This document shows, piece by piece, positions 24,385 through 33,588 of a stretch of 64,000 nucleotides of DNA. The stretch spans positions 1 to 64,000 of the forward strand of contig UEHQ01000037.1 in NCBI GenBank assembly GCA_900489925.1, given 5' to 3'. Source of the DNA: Hyphomicrobiales bacterium (GTDB taxonomy: Bacteria > Pseudomonadota > Alphaproteobacteria > Rhizobiales > Rhizobiaceae). Position 1 is the first letter of the stretch. The number at the start of each line of letters is the position of its first letter. The position numbers and the translations under genes were made by a program. The notes under the pieces were generated by a model that saw only the letters and a program-made list of their open reading frames with translations, had not been told where the DNA came from and ran no database searches.

Positions 24385-25389
24385 TTACCTCCGAAACATC
24401 GCACAGTCGCAGGGATGATCGATCAGACGTTGTAACTCGTCATCGAGATGCATGATGGTGATCGACGCGCCTGCCATTTCAAGCGAGGTGCAATAGTTCC
24501 CGACGAGGGAGGTGTGGATCAGGAGCCCGGCGTCATCGAGCCGTGACTTGACCCGGCGCATCATGATGTAGAGCTCCATCAGGGGCGTCGAACCAAGCGA
24601 GTTCACCAGAACCGCCACACGGTCGCCGGCTGGAGCCTTCATCTCCCGCAGAATACCGTCCAGCAGTTCGTCGGTCACGGCATCCGCGGATCGAAGCGGT
24701 CCACGTGCCACGCCGGGTTCCCCGTGGATGCCCATGCCGATCTCCATCTCCTCTTCGCCGATGGTGAAGTTCGGCCGGAGGGTCTGGGGGAGGGAGCATG
24801 GCGAAAGCGCCACCCCCATGGTGTAGGTTCGTGCATTGGCGTGACGGGAGGCCCGCTCGACCTCGTCCAGCGGATACATGAGATCGCATGCCGCCCCGGC
24901 GGCCTTGAAGATGAAGACGTTGCCCGCGACCCCGCGTCGCTTCTCGATCTGGTCAGCCGGCGCCGAAGCAATGTCGTCGGTGGTCAGCACCGTTCGCGCC
25001 TCAATGTCATCAAGCGCGAGCATCTCGGCTGCCATGTCGAAATTCATGACGTCGCCGGCGTAGTTCCCGTACATGAAGAGCACGCCCGAGCCGCCATCCG
25101 CTGCCTTCGCGCATGCGATGATTGGATCGGGGGGCGGCGATGCAAAGACGTTCCCCACCGCGGCCGCGTCAGCCAGTCCCTTGCCGACGAAGCCAAGAAA
25201 CGTCGGCTCGTGCCCCGAACCGCCGCCGATCACCAACCCTACCTTGCCCTTACGCGGGCCGTTCCTGGCGATGATGGCACGTGGCACATCATCGACCGCA
25301 TAGAGGTGTTCCGGATGGGCCGCCAATATGCCTTCCAGCATCTCGTCGACGGCGTCCGCCCCGGAATTGATGAGCTTCTTGGTTTTCAC
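24385..25389 (-). CDS. dhaK: DhaK-type kinase substrate-binding subunit
   Basis: 334 residues from GTG 25389, preceded by GGGAGG; the longer ATG frame lacks the family N-terminus. MKTKKLINSGADAVDEML matches DhaK starts. The family motifs GGGSGHEPTFLGFVGKGLADAAAVGNVFASP and YGNYAGDVMNFD are present, as is the covalent substrate histidine in GMGIHGEPG. DhaK holds the triose or tetrose as a hemiaminal. The presence of both kinase subunits and no PTS DhaM suggests an ATP-dependent enzyme. It is downstream of apnL in the same transcription unit. Confidence 0.9.
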   Translation of the reverse strand: MKTKKLINSGADAVDEMLEGILAAHPEHLYAVDDVPRAIIARNGPRKGKVGLVIGGGSGHEPTFLGFVGKGLADAAAVGNVFASPPPDPIIACAKAADGGSGVLFMYGNYAGDVMNFDMAAEMLALDDIEARTVLTTDDIASAPADQIEKRRGVAGNVFIFKAAGAACDLMYPLDEVERASRHANARTYTMGVALSPCSLPQTLRPNFTIGEEEMEIGMGIHGEPGVARGPLRSADAVTDELLDGILREMKAPAGDRVAVLVNSLGSTPLMELYIMMRRVKSRLDDAGLLIHTSLVGNYCTSLEMAGASITIMHLDDELQRLIDHPCDCAMFRR

Positions 25390-25443
25390 GCCGATCCTCC
25401 CCTTCGAACTCCGACACCCCAGATGCAAGCCGGGCCGTGGCGG

Positions 25444-27300
25444 TCAATGCGCAAGCGGCAAAACCGCCACGCCGTAAGGCCCTATCGTCACGCCCGCAGC
25501 GGCCGGAGCGACGATGCTCGATCCGCAATCGAGCGGTTGCTCTTCCGCTGTCACATTGACAATGTGAAGTTTTCGTCCCGACGCGCCCGTCACGGCGAAG
25601 GCCAGAACCTTCGAAGGTGCGGATGAGACGCATTCCTGCCAGCGGGATCCTGATAGCATCGACAATGTGCGCACCGTATTGAACAAGGGGCGCCAATCCC
25701 CTTGTCTTGTTGGTTCGCCTGCGCCTGCTACAAGACCAAATGGACCGGTCAGCGCCGAGAGCGTCAGGCACTCCAGCCCAGCATCAAGCACGCGTATCGC
25801 ATAGCCAAGCGCGAAGGCTTCCGCAAAACGCCCGCTATGCCGAGGGTCCTGGTTGGCCATCGGAATGCGATTGCCGGACAGGTTCTCCATCGTGCGGCTT
25901 CCATAGGGGTTCTGGCGCATCGGGATCGTTGACGGCCCGATCCGGTAGGGCTTATCGCCATAGATCGCGCGAACCGAGCGGGTAATGAAGGGAAGGGCCT
26001 CCAGCGTCTGCATGACGCTCAGGTCGTCGGCGGCATGCACGATCGGATTGGTGCAGTGGCTAACGAAACCAAGGGCGTCCGCGGGAACGCGCTTCCGGTT
26101 GAGTTCGGTAAAATAGCTCAGCATGCCCCCGCCGATGCGGATGCCGGGAAAGGCCGAACGAGCCGCGCCATAGACCTCTTCGAGGGGTGGGCACTCCGGC
26201 CACTTGCTGCCCGGGGGTGTCGACTGGCGGTCTACGGATGGCGAGATCATGATCGCATCGGGCGTGAACGAGGCCAATCGCAGAATATCGGCAATTTCCG
26301 CCGTCTCCACGGCCGGCGAACGCCTGCACGGCAGGGCGAGTTCCAGTGTCGAGCGACTGCGCTGGCCATCCGCAATGGCCTTGAACCGTTCAATTGCCTC
26401 CATGCAGTGGCCGGCATTCGGGTCGAAATGAAAGATGATCTCCTGCGGCGCGATCTCCGATAGCAGCGACTTCGCCGCGAGCACCGCTCCAGCTTCCTCG
26501 GGGGTGACGACGACGCCGATGCAGGGCATCGTGCCTGTGCGTGTCCCGAGTTCGAGCCTGATGGCGCCAGTGGAAGCAGTCGCCGCCGGACGGCTGGAAC
26601 GCTCGTCGCTGATGACGAGGGATGTGCGTTGCCGAACGGGGTCGCCCGCTGCGATCTGATACGGCCAGGGCAAAGCGAGCGGTCGAACATAGGTCTTGTA
26701 CGACGCGTCCGACCAGTTGCGCTGGTCCTCCATTTCGAACGTATCGCCCTCCATGCGGCACTCGGCCGTCACCCCAGGCACGACTGTGTGCGTGATCGCA
26801 CGCATGTCCTTGAAGGGCTGCCAAGGATCGATCAGCTCGGGAAATTCCGTTGCTCGGAGGGTGCCATCGACACGCTCGACAGTCGCAGGCGTGCCAGCGA
26901 CCCCAACGATCGGGTGAAGAATGCAGAAGCCGCAGCGATTGGTCTCGAAGCCGGTGTGCGAGACGGCGTCGGCGACAAAATCCAGGCGATCCGAGGTTCC
27001 GACGATCCTGACATCGATCGCGAGTTTGGTATTGTCCGGCCCTTCGCAGCCCGCACGATAGACGACTTCGAACCGATCCTTGTCCTGGGTGATCCGAAGC
27101 CCGGAAATTTCGGGACTGTAGGTCCCCCAGTCCCGATCGCGAACGAGGTACGAGATCGCCCTCAGCACCTCGGTCCCATCGTAGCGAATAGATCGAAGAT
27201 TGCCCTCGACCAGATCGGCTTCCAGCTTTCCGGCACTGAGCCGGACCGCAGGCGTTTCGACGAGACGCGTGCCATAGAGGACGAAGGGATCGACCGTCAT
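25444..27300 (-). CDS. apnL: D-apionate lactonase (ApnL family)
   Basis: 618-residue soluble protein with no signal peptide, starting MTVDPFVLYGTRLVETPAVRLSAGKLEADLVEGNLRSIRYDG. The N-terminal part looks beta-rich and the middle like a TIM barrel. The length and the neighbours match the apionolactonase ApnL described for D-apiose catabolism, which hydrolyses D-apionolactone to D-apionate. Its ATG overlaps the stop of the apiose dehydrogenase gene (27297-27300), which supports successive steps. The sequence alone would be called hypothetical; the assignment depends on this unusually complete context. Confidence 0.75.
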   Translation of the reverse strand: MTVDPFVLYGTRLVETPAVRLSAGKLEADLVEGNLRSIRYDGTEVLRAISYLVRDRDWGTYSPEISGLRITQDKDRFEVVYRAGCEGPDNTKLAIDVRIVGTSDRLDFVADAVSHTGFETNRCGFCILHPIVGVAGTPATVERVDGTLRATEFPELIDPWQPFKDMRAITHTVVPGVTAECRMEGDTFEMEDQRNWSDASYKTYVRPLALPWPYQIAAGDPVRQRTSLVISDERSSRPAATASTGAIRLELGTRTGTMPCIGVVVTPEEAGAVLAAKSLLSEIAPQEIIFHFDPNAGHCMEAIERFKAIADGQRSRSTLELALPCRRSPAVETAEIADILRLASFTPDAIMISPSVDRQSTPPGSKWPECPPLEEVYGAARSAFPGIRIGGGMLSYFTELNRKRVPADALGFVSHCTNPIVHAADDLSVMQTLEALPFITRSVRAIYGDKPYRIGPSTIPMRQNPYGSRTMENLSGNRIPMANQDPRHSGRFAEAFALGYAIRVLDAGLECLTLSALTGPFGLVAGAGEPTRQGDWRPLFNTVRTLSMLSGSRWQECVSSAPSKVLAFAVTGASGRKLHIVNVTAEEQPLDCGSSIVAPAAAGVTIGPYGVAVLPLAH

Positions 27301-28331
27301 CGCAGCAAGGCTCCGACATCCACGCGTTGTCCGGTAGCAGCGCTTTCATAAGCTCCCTCGACGAGAGCAAAGGTCTTCAGATTGTCGGCTCCCGACGTAG
27401 AGTGTTCACCACCCTGGCTCAACTGGTCGACCCAATGCTGTTGGATGGCGTAGACGCTTTCCTGGATATTGTGCCAGGGCCGCGATGCCCAAGACAAGAG
27501 CCGGGGCGAGACGTCGATCGAGCGTGTGCCGTCGGCGTTGGTGACCTCGAGTTGGTAGCCCTGGCCGAGCCGGATGCTTCCATCGGAACCGTCCAGTTCT
27601 ATCAAGGTCTCGGGGAAGGGCTCATTCGACAGCTTCGTGGCATAGCTGACGTCGACGATGGACGTCGCACCGCTGTAGTGGTCGAGCAGGATCGTCGCCA
27701 CATCCTCGCCCTTGATCTTCGGATTGACTCGCTTGGTTCGTGCCGTCAGCGCCTTTACGTCACCCAGGATGTAGCGGGCGATATCGAGCGTGTGAATGCC
27801 AAGATCCTCGATGATGAAGCGCTCGCCTTCGGCCAGATATGGCTGGCCGGAGAAGACGTCGTAGCCGGAGCGGAAGGAAAAACGGCCCCAGAAAGGCGTG
27901 CCGATCGCTGCCGCCTCGAGAACCTTGCGAACCGCCTGAATGGGCGTCTGCCAGCGGAAGTTCTCATGGATCATTAGCGGAATACCGACCTCGCGGCAGG
28001 CCTGCACCATCGCCTTGGCATCGGCAAGCGTCTTGGCGAAGGGCTTTTGGCAGATGACAGGAATCTTGTGCCGCGCGGCCATCTCCACGAGTGGCCGGTG
28101 GCTCTGGACGGTTGTTGCGATGTCGACGAAATCGAAGCCGCCGTCTGCAAGGAGTGCTTCGGCATCACTGTATCGCCGCTCAATGCCAAACTGATCGCCC
28201 ACGATCTTCAGGCGTTCAGCATCGCGATCACAGATCGCAACGATCTTCGCACCTTCGACATCGTTCCAGGCATGCATCTGGTTGACCGCGAAGAAGCCGC
28301 AACCGATCAATGCACCTTTCAATTCAGTCAT
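27297..28331 (-). CDS. apsD: Gfo/Idh/MocA oxidoreductase, probable D-apiose dehydrogenase
   Basis: 344 residues. The Rossmann motif GCGFFAVNQ is near residue 11, the EKP-equivalent motif appears as CQKPFAK (about 95-101; Gln replaces the usual Glu) and the C-terminal substrate domain contains DLGIHTLDIARY. In the known pathway a Gfo/Idh/MocA enzyme, ApsD, oxidises D-apiose to D-apionolactone with NAD. It is coupled to the lactonase gene by a four-base overlap and lies one base after the transporter permease. Confidence 0.8.
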   Translation of the reverse strand: MTELKGALIGCGFFAVNQMHAWNDVEGAKIVAICDRDAERLKIVGDQFGIERRYSDAEALLADGGFDFVDIATTVQSHRPLVEMAARHKIPVICQKPFAKTLADAKAMVQACREVGIPLMIHENFRWQTPIQAVRKVLEAAAIGTPFWGRFSFRSGYDVFSGQPYLAEGERFIIEDLGIHTLDIARYILGDVKALTARTKRVNPKIKGEDVATILLDHYSGATSIVDVSYATKLSNEPFPETLIELDGSDGSIRLGQGYQLEVTNADGTRSIDVSPRLLSWASRPWHNIQESVYAIQQHWVDQLSQGGEHSTSGADNLKTFALVEGAYESAATGQRVDVGALLR

Positions 28332-28332
28332 T

Positions 28333-29397
28333 TCAACCTGCCCTTGCCATCTGCATCAAAGTAACGCGCTGCTGCAGACGGCGCTGCGCCTGATCGACAA
28401 CAACCGCGATGATAATCACCAACCCCTTGATGACCATCTGCCAGAAGGACGAGACGCCCATCATCACCAGCCCGTCCGAGAGGATGCCGATCACGAAGGC
28501 GCCGATGATCGTCCCGCCGATCGTTCCGCGACCGCCCGACATCGACGTGCCGCCGAGGACGGCTGCCGCGATCGCGTTGAGTTCAAAGCTCTCGCCTGTT
28601 GCAGGATGCGCAGCCATCAGTTCCGACGAGATGATGACGCCGACGATCGCTGCGCAAAGACCGGAGAACATGTAGACGAAGATCTTCACGATATCGACGC
28701 GGATGCCGGACATGCGGGCCGCGCGTTCGTTGCCGCCGACGGCGAAGATGTGGCGTCCGATCGGCGTCGAACGTGCGACATAGGCAGCGACCAGTGCCAA
28801 TGCGATCAGGATCCAGATCGAAACCGGCAGTCCGAGGATGCGGCCTGCACCGAAGAAGTCGAAGCCGGTCGTGGCATACTCAGGACGACCGACGAGGTTC
28901 GGAAAGGTCTGCCCGTCCGAAGACAGCAGCGCCAGGCCGCGGGCGATATAGAGCGTGCCGAGCGTGGCGATGAAGGGGGCGACGTTGAGTTTGGTGATCA
29001 GCAGGCCGTTGATGAGGCCGATGAACAGGCCGATCGCCAGCGTGATGAGCACGATCTCAAACAGGTTGAAGTAGATGGTGTAGCCAACGGGCAGTTCGAT
29101 CCCGTAGAGGATCAGGCCACCGGCCACCATGCCGCAAAGCCCGACGATAGAGCCGACCGAGAGATCGATGCCGCCCGTAATGATGACGAATGTCATGCCC
29201 ATGGCAAGGAAGGCATTGAGCGCCACATGCTTCGACATCAGGATCATGTTCGCCGTCGATGTGAAGTTCGGGGCGAAGATCGCGAAGAAGATGATGACGG
29301 CGAACAGCGCGATGAAGGTCCTGAGCTTCATCAGCGTCAGGAGAACTGAGCCGTTCGTGCTCGTCGGCGAAGAAGTGGTGGAGGTTGCCGCCGTCAT
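28333..29397 (-). CDS. Ribose-type (CUT2) sugar ABC permease
   Basis: 354-residue RbsC-like inner-membrane protein with about ten hydrophobic helices after a Ser/Thr-rich N-terminus. Family motifs are visible: GGIDLSVGSIVG (near 110), NGLLITKLNVAPFIATLGTLYIARG, GGNERAARMSGIRV and LGGTSMSGGRGTIGGT near the C-terminus. It forms the homodimeric channel of the importer. Its ATG overlaps the ATPase stop (29394-29397). In this operon it should import D-apiose. Confidence 0.93.
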   Translation of the reverse strand: MTAATSTTSSPTSTNGSVLLTLMKLRTFIALFAVIIFFAIFAPNFTSTANMILMSKHVALNAFLAMGMTFVIITGGIDLSVGSIVGLCGMVAGGLILYGIELPVGYTIYFNLFEIVLITLAIGLFIGLINGLLITKLNVAPFIATLGTLYIARGLALLSSDGQTFPNLVGRPEYATTGFDFFGAGRILGLPVSIWILIALALVAAYVARSTPIGRHIFAVGGNERAARMSGIRVDIVKIFVYMFSGLCAAIVGVIISSELMAAHPATGESFELNAIAAAVLGGTSMSGGRGTIGGTIIGAFVIGILSDGLVMMGVSSFWQMVIKGLVIIIAVVVDQAQRRLQQRVTLMQMARAG

Positions 29398-30938
29398 GAC
29401 GCGAGTTTCCCTTGATGTCCGTGTCCCTTGGCCGAAGCCGCGATGATGGCGTCTTCCGTCGCCTCGTCCCGGTTGAAAACAGCGACCAGCTGGCCGTTGC
29501 TCAAAACCGCGATGCGATCGGAAAGCGCCATGACCTCTTCGAGGTCAGAAGTCGAAAACAGAATGGCGAGGCCGTTTGCGGCCAGCCGCCGCATAGTGCG
29601 GAAGACATCGGCCTTGGCGCCGACATCGATCCCGCGGCTCGGCTCGTCCATCAGCAGAACCTTCGGATTGGTCATCAGCGCCTTGCCGATCACCACCTTC
29701 TGCTGATTGCCGCCCGACATCGACGTGACTTCGAAATCGGGATTGGGTGCCTTGATAGCGAGATCCTTGATGGCGTCGCGAATAGCCGTCTTCTCCGCCA
29801 CCGCATTGATATGGAAGAACCGGGCGAACCGGTTGAGGCTTGCCAGCGACAGGTTGCTCGCGATCGAAAGAACCTGGACCAGTCCTTCCCGCTGCCGGTC
29901 TTCTGGGATCAGCGCCAGGCCCCGGCGGATCCGACTGGTAACGTCGCGCGCAGCGACCTCCTTGCCATCGATGAAGATCTTGCCGGTGGAGTGCCCGTGG
30001 CGCCCCATCACGCATTCGAAGAATTCGCTGCGTCCGGCGCCCATCAGGCCGTAGATGCCCAGGATCTCGCCTGACTTGACCGACAGGGAGACTCCGTCGA
30101 CCGCAAGGCCGCCCGTTGGACGCGGGAGACTGATGTCTTCGGCGCGAAACATTTCCTTGCCGACCGCATGGTCCACCGACTTGGCGAAGTCCTTGGCGTC
30201 GGAGCCAATCATCGAGCGCACGATCCAACGCGTGTCGATGTCGCGGACCAGTGCCTGGCCGGTGATCTGGCCGTCACGCAGCACGGTGATGTAGTCGCCG
30301 ATCCGCATCAGCTCTTCCAGGCGATGCGAGATGTAGACGATGGCGACGCCCTGCGCCTTCAGCTCCGCGATCACCTTGAACAGGATCTCGACCTCGGCCG
30401 CCGAAAGCGCCGACGTCGGCTCGTCCATGATCAGGATGCGTGCGTTGAGCGACATCGCCTTGGCGATTTCGACGAGCTGCTGCTGGCCGATGGGAAGATC
30501 CTCCACCATCGTCCCGGCGTCGATCCCCGCATCCAGTCGCATCAGAAATGCATTGGCTTTCTCGACCTGCGCCTTGTGGTCGATGCCTCGCAGGCCACGG
30601 GTAATCTCCCGTGTGGCGAAGATGTTCTCGGCCACCGACATGTTGGAGAAAAGATTGAGCTCCTGGAAGATCATGCCGATGCCGTGCGCCTGCGCATCAG
30701 CCGGGCTGTCGAAGGAAACCTGCTCGCCGTCGAGGATGATCTTGCCAAGCGTTGGCCGTTCGACGCCCGCGATGATCTTCATCAGCGTCGATTTACCGGC
30801 TCCGTTTTCGCCGACAAGCACGTTGACCGCGCCGCGCCGCAGTTCGAGATCGGCGCGCTTGACCGCGACGATACCCGAATAGACCTTCGAAACATCGTCG
30901 AGGCGCAGGATGATGTCGTTGTCGGGGGGCTGGCTCAT
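29394..30938 (-). CDS. Ribose-type sugar ABC ATPase (RbsA-like, tandem nucleotide-binding domains)
   Basis: 514 residues with two ABC domains. The first has Walker A GENGAGKST near residue 39, signature PIGQQQLVEIAKAMS and Walker B ILIMDEPTS. The second (from about 265) has degenerate Walker A GLMGAGRSE and signature MSGGNQQKVVIGKAL with MDEPSRGID. Degeneracy in the second site is normal for RbsA/XylG/MglA proteins. It lies two bases after the DUF2291 gene and four bases overlap the permease. Confidence 0.93.
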   Translation of the reverse strand: MSQPPDNDIILRLDDVSKVYSGIVAVKRADLELRRGAVNVLVGENGAGKSTLMKIIAGVERPTLGKIILDGEQVSFDSPADAQAHGIGMIFQELNLFSNMSVAENIFATREITRGLRGIDHKAQVEKANAFLMRLDAGIDAGTMVEDLPIGQQQLVEIAKAMSLNARILIMDEPTSALSAAEVEILFKVIAELKAQGVAIVYISHRLEELMRIGDYITVLRDGQITGQALVRDIDTRWIVRSMIGSDAKDFAKSVDHAVGKEMFRAEDISLPRPTGGLAVDGVSLSVKSGEILGIYGLMGAGRSEFFECVMGRHGHSTGKIFIDGKEVAARDVTSRIRRGLALIPEDRQREGLVQVLSIASNLSLASLNRFARFFHINAVAEKTAIRDAIKDLAIKAPNPDFEVTSMSGGNQQKVVIGKALMTNPKVLLMDEPSRGIDVGAKADVFRTMRRLAANGLAILFSTSDLEEVMALSDRIAVLSNGQLVAVFNRDEATEDAIIAASAKGHGHQGKLAS

Positions 30939-30940
30939 GG

Positions 30941-31585
30941 CTATTGCCCCACCGTCAGTTCGGACGGAGTGACCAACGGCAACTGGCCGCCGCTTGGCAC
31001 CGGGAAGGCGCCGATAACGGTCACGGTCTTGCCGAAAAGTCCATCGCGCGGCACAGCCGAAAGGAAGGCGTTGTTTGCCTTCTCATTGAAGGCCTTGCCG
31101 AACTGGGCCCATTCGATCTGGTTTTTGAATTCGTTGAAGTTGACGAAATCCAGCGTGTCGCGCAGCGCCGTCCCGCGCAGAGCCGGACCGATCTGCACCT
31201 TGGCATCGGCCTTGCCGTCGCCATCGGCGTCGACATCGAGCGTTGCCGCGCGCGATTGCGTATCGGCGGCGATCACCTTGCCGGTGAATTTCGCGGCATA
31301 GGTCCAGGGCGAGCTCGCCTGCTTCTTTGGATTTCCGTACTTTTCTCCAGCCTGGTCGGGGCTCGACGCGGCCAGTGCGGCGACGTCCTTGAGCTCGCCG
31401 GCGCGCTTTTCGAAATAGGGGACAGCCTGCGATTGCCAGATCGCCTCGACCTTCGCATTCGGATCGAATGCGTCCTTTGCAGCCGCCTGTGCCTTTTCCT
31501 CGGCAGTCGGCGTCTTGATGATCTTGCAGCCAGGCAAAGCCGCCGCCACGAGTGCGGCGATCAGGGCGCCCCTGATCCTCAACAT
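30941..31585 (-). CDS. DUF2291 lipoprotein associated with the sugar importer
   Basis: 214 residues. The signal MLRIRGALIAALVAAALPGC carries a lipobox (LPGC, Cys20) with Lys at +2. The mature domain includes KEDAF-type helices and a central stretch, ATLDVDADGDGKADAKVQIGP, that looks like a calcium-binding-type loop. DUF2291 proteins occur in rhizobia inside operons of ribose-type importers, between binding protein and ATPase, exactly as here. Its role in transport is unknown to me. Confidence 0.85.
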   Translation of the reverse strand: MLRIRGALIAALVAAALPGCKIIKTPTAEEKAQAAAKDAFDPNAKVEAIWQSQAVPYFEKRAGELKDVAALAASSPDQAGEKYGNPKKQASSPWTYAAKFTGKVIAADTQSRAATLDVDADGDGKADAKVQIGPALRGTALRDTLDFVNFNEFKNQIEWAQFGKAFNEKANNAFLSAVPRDGLFGKTVTVIGAFPVPSGGQLPLVTPSELTVGQ

Positions 31586-31663
31586 GCGATGAACCTCGAA
31601 GTTATGTGAAATAGACCGCAGAGGGCGCGGTTTCCCGAACCCTCTGCGGCTGTTCTCTGCCGA

Positions 31664-32605
31664 TTACTTCGCCAGCGCGAAGGTCTCGAGCTTGGAAGCG
31701 TTGTCAGCGTTGATGAGGACGCAATCCATCAGCTGCTTTTCTTCCTTCGGCGAGGTCTTGTTCTTGATGTAGGCGTCAGCCTGTTCGACAGCCATCTGCG
31801 CCTGGGCGTAGGCCGGCTGGAGTACGGTTGCCTTGATGCCGCTGGACTTGATCGAGTCTCGCACATCGTTGGAGCCGTCAAAGCCGACGACGATCACGTC
31901 CTTGCGGCCGGCAGCCTGGAGGGCCGCGATCGCACCCATGGCCATCGTGTCGTTGCCAGAGATCACGCCCTTGATGTCCGGGTTTGCCTGGAGGATGGTT
32001 TCCATTTTCGCGTAGGCTTCGGTCTGGCTCCAGTTGGCCGACTGCTTGGCAACGCTCTTCAGCTCCGGATAGTCACCGATGACGTCGTTGTAGCCCTGCG
32101 AGCGGATGCCGGCATTGGTATCGGATTCCTTGCCGACCAGTTCGACATAGTTGCCCTTCTCGCCCATCAGCTTGACGAACTCCTGCGCGCCGAGCTGGGC
32201 GCCCTGGTAGTTGTTCGAAACGATCTGGGCCACGGCGACGCCGGAGGCATTGATTTCACGGTCGATGAGGAAGGAGGGGATACCTGCGTCCTTGGCCTTC
32301 TTCACGGCCGCGACCGATGCATCGGCGCCGGCATTGTCGAGAATGATCGCCTTGGCGCCGCGACCGATCGCCGTGTCGATCATTTCGGACTGCTTGTTCG
32401 CGTCGTCGTCATGGGTCATGACGAGGGCCTCGTAGCCGAGTTCCTTGGCCTTGGCTTCGGCGCCGACGGCTTCAGCCTTGAAGAAGGGGTTGTCGTGGGC
32501 CGGCGTGATGATGGCGATCAGGTCCGCCGAGAAGGCCGGGATGGCCGTGCCGAGTGCCAGCGCGCCGGCAAAGGCCGCCAGGGTCAGTTTGCGTGTCAGT
32601 GTCAT
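31664..32605 (-). CDS. Ribose-type periplasmic sugar-binding protein (probable D-apiose binder)
   Basis: 313 residues with a Sec signal at 1-27 (IPAFSA-D) and a CGGGAGG-type ribosome site. RbsB-class type I periplasmic fold: IIDTAIGRGAKAIILDNAGAD, GVISGNDTMAMGAIAALQAAG and VVGFDGSNDVRDSI are visible. It is the first gene of the transporter series SBP-DUF2291-ATPase-permease, followed by apsD and apnL. The ligand is inferred as D-apiose because every downstream enzyme belongs to that route. Confidence 0.9.
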   Translation of the reverse strand: MTLTRKLTLAAFAGALALGTAIPAFSADLIAIITPAHDNPFFKAEAVGAEAKAKELGYEALVMTHDDDANKQSEMIDTAIGRGAKAIILDNAGADASVAAVKKAKDAGIPSFLIDREINASGVAVAQIVSNNYQGAQLGAQEFVKLMGEKGNYVELVGKESDTNAGIRSQGYNDVIGDYPELKSVAKQSANWSQTEAYAKMETILQANPDIKGVISGNDTMAMGAIAALQAAGRKDVIVVGFDGSNDVRDSIKSSGIKATVLQPAYAQAQMAVEQADAYIKNKTSPKEEKQLMDCVLINADNASKLETFALAK

Positions 32606-32626
32606 ATTTTCCTCCCGAGTGAATAA

Positions 32627-32673
32627 GCCCCGTCTCCCTTGGGGCGGTGAAGGGCGAGGCTTTTTGCCTCGCC
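32627..32673 (-). other. Two intercistronic hairpins before the sugar-binding protein gene
   Basis: On the transcript, GGCGAGGC-AAAAA-GCCTCGCC (32653-32673) is a perfect eight-pair hairpin, and GCCCC / GGGGC (32627-32645) forms a second stem. Neither has a U tract. They sit between apnO and the binding-protein gene and could stabilise or process the binding-protein message so that it is made in excess. Confidence 0.5.
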
Positions 32674-32681
32674 AAGCCGGT

Positions 32682-33509
32682 TCAGGTGATGCGCCGGATG
32701 CTTTCGGCGATCTCCTGCGGTTCGAATACCTTTTTCCAGTCGTCGCGCATTAGGGCGGGGATGCCGAACTCGATGGCCTTGTTGCAGGCATCGGAAAATA
32801 CGCCGTCGACTTCCTTGAAGATGACCGCACCAAGCACGTTCATGTGGCCCAGCAGAAAGTCGCGGGCGGCTTCCGCCGGCACGCCGCGCGCCACGCATTC
32901 GTCCATTGCCTGGCGCATGACGACGAGCAGCGAGGCGCAGACCGTTTCAGACAAGCCAGGCTCGAGCATTGCCAGTTGCTCGACCGTCACCCGGTGCGAG
33001 CGCATGACCGGGGCCCAGATGATTTTGGCGATCTCTTCTCCGAGCGCATAAGCGCCTTCCGGTCCCTGCATCAGCGCGGAGACGATGTGTTGCTTGGCAA
33101 ACAGGCCACCGAAATGGTCCTTCTTTGCCTGCATGTCAGTCTCGTCGTTGAAGATCGGCGGATGGCAGGGATGGGTGACGAAATAGGTAAGGTCGTCACG
33201 CTTGGGCAAGTGGTCGGCGAAGGGTGCAGCAGCATCCAGAGCCACGACCATGGTACCAGGCTTCAGCTTGTCGACAATTCCAGCGGCTACCTTGCCGATT
33301 GCAGTGTCAGGGACAGCAAGGATGACAACCTCGGCACCTTCGAGACCGGCATCCGGGCTGACACAGTCAAGTCCGAGGTCGTTCTTCAAGCGCGCCTTGC
33401 CGGCATCGCTGACCTCGATATGACGAACGTCGAAGCGTGACCCCTTGAGGTTCTTAGCAAGCCGGTAGCCCATTTTGCCACCTGCGCCGAAGAGGGCAAT
33501 TGTAGTCAT
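32682..33509 (-). CDS. apnO: D-apionate oxidoisomerase (ApnO family)
   Basis: 275 residues. The N-terminal NAD-binding fold has GAGGKMGYRLAKNL (8-21) and VVILAVPDTAIGKVA; an all-helical phosphogluconate-dehydrogenase-like C-terminal half follows. The protein lacks the usual PGD catalytic layout, consistent with the ApnO group, which oxidises and rearranges D-apionate to 3-oxo-isoapionate. It is the first gene of the second apiose transcription unit. A motif shared with the RuBisCO-like operon lies directly upstream (33548-33578). Confidence 0.78.
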   Translation of the reverse strand: MTTIALFGAGGKMGYRLAKNLKGSRFDVRHIEVSDAGKARLKNDLGLDCVSPDAGLEGAEVVILAVPDTAIGKVAAGIVDKLKPGTMVVALDAAAPFADHLPKRDDLTYFVTHPCHPPIFNDETDMQAKKDHFGGLFAKQHIVSALMQGPEGAYALGEEIAKIIWAPVMRSHRVTVEQLAMLEPGLSETVCASLLVVMRQAMDECVARGVPAEAARDFLLGHMNVLGAVIFKEVDGVFSDACNKAIEFGIPALMRDDWKKVFEPQEIAESIRRIT

Positions 33510-33547
33510 GTTTCCTCACCTTTTCTCAGTCTGGATAGGAGCATAAA

Positions 33548-33578
33548 CTGGTATGATGAGTCAATCACCATATCATCA
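33548..33578. promoter_or_regulatory. Candidate FadR-type regulator operator before apnO
   Basis: CTGGTATGATGAG (33548-33560), seven bases, then CCATATCATCA (33568-33578). The same two-part arrangement occurs upstream of the RuBisCO-like gene at 37484-37511, with one and two base changes. These two sites flank the two apiose operons, so they are probably bound by the FadR-type regulator encoded at 37584. Confidence 0.55.
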
Positions 33579-33588
33579 ACTATTTGAT

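Noticed and set aside
28282..29349. 355-codon plus-strand open frame over the sugar permease gene
   Set aside because: The product is a highly charged Asp/His/Arg repeat-like sequence typical of the complement of membrane-protein codons.
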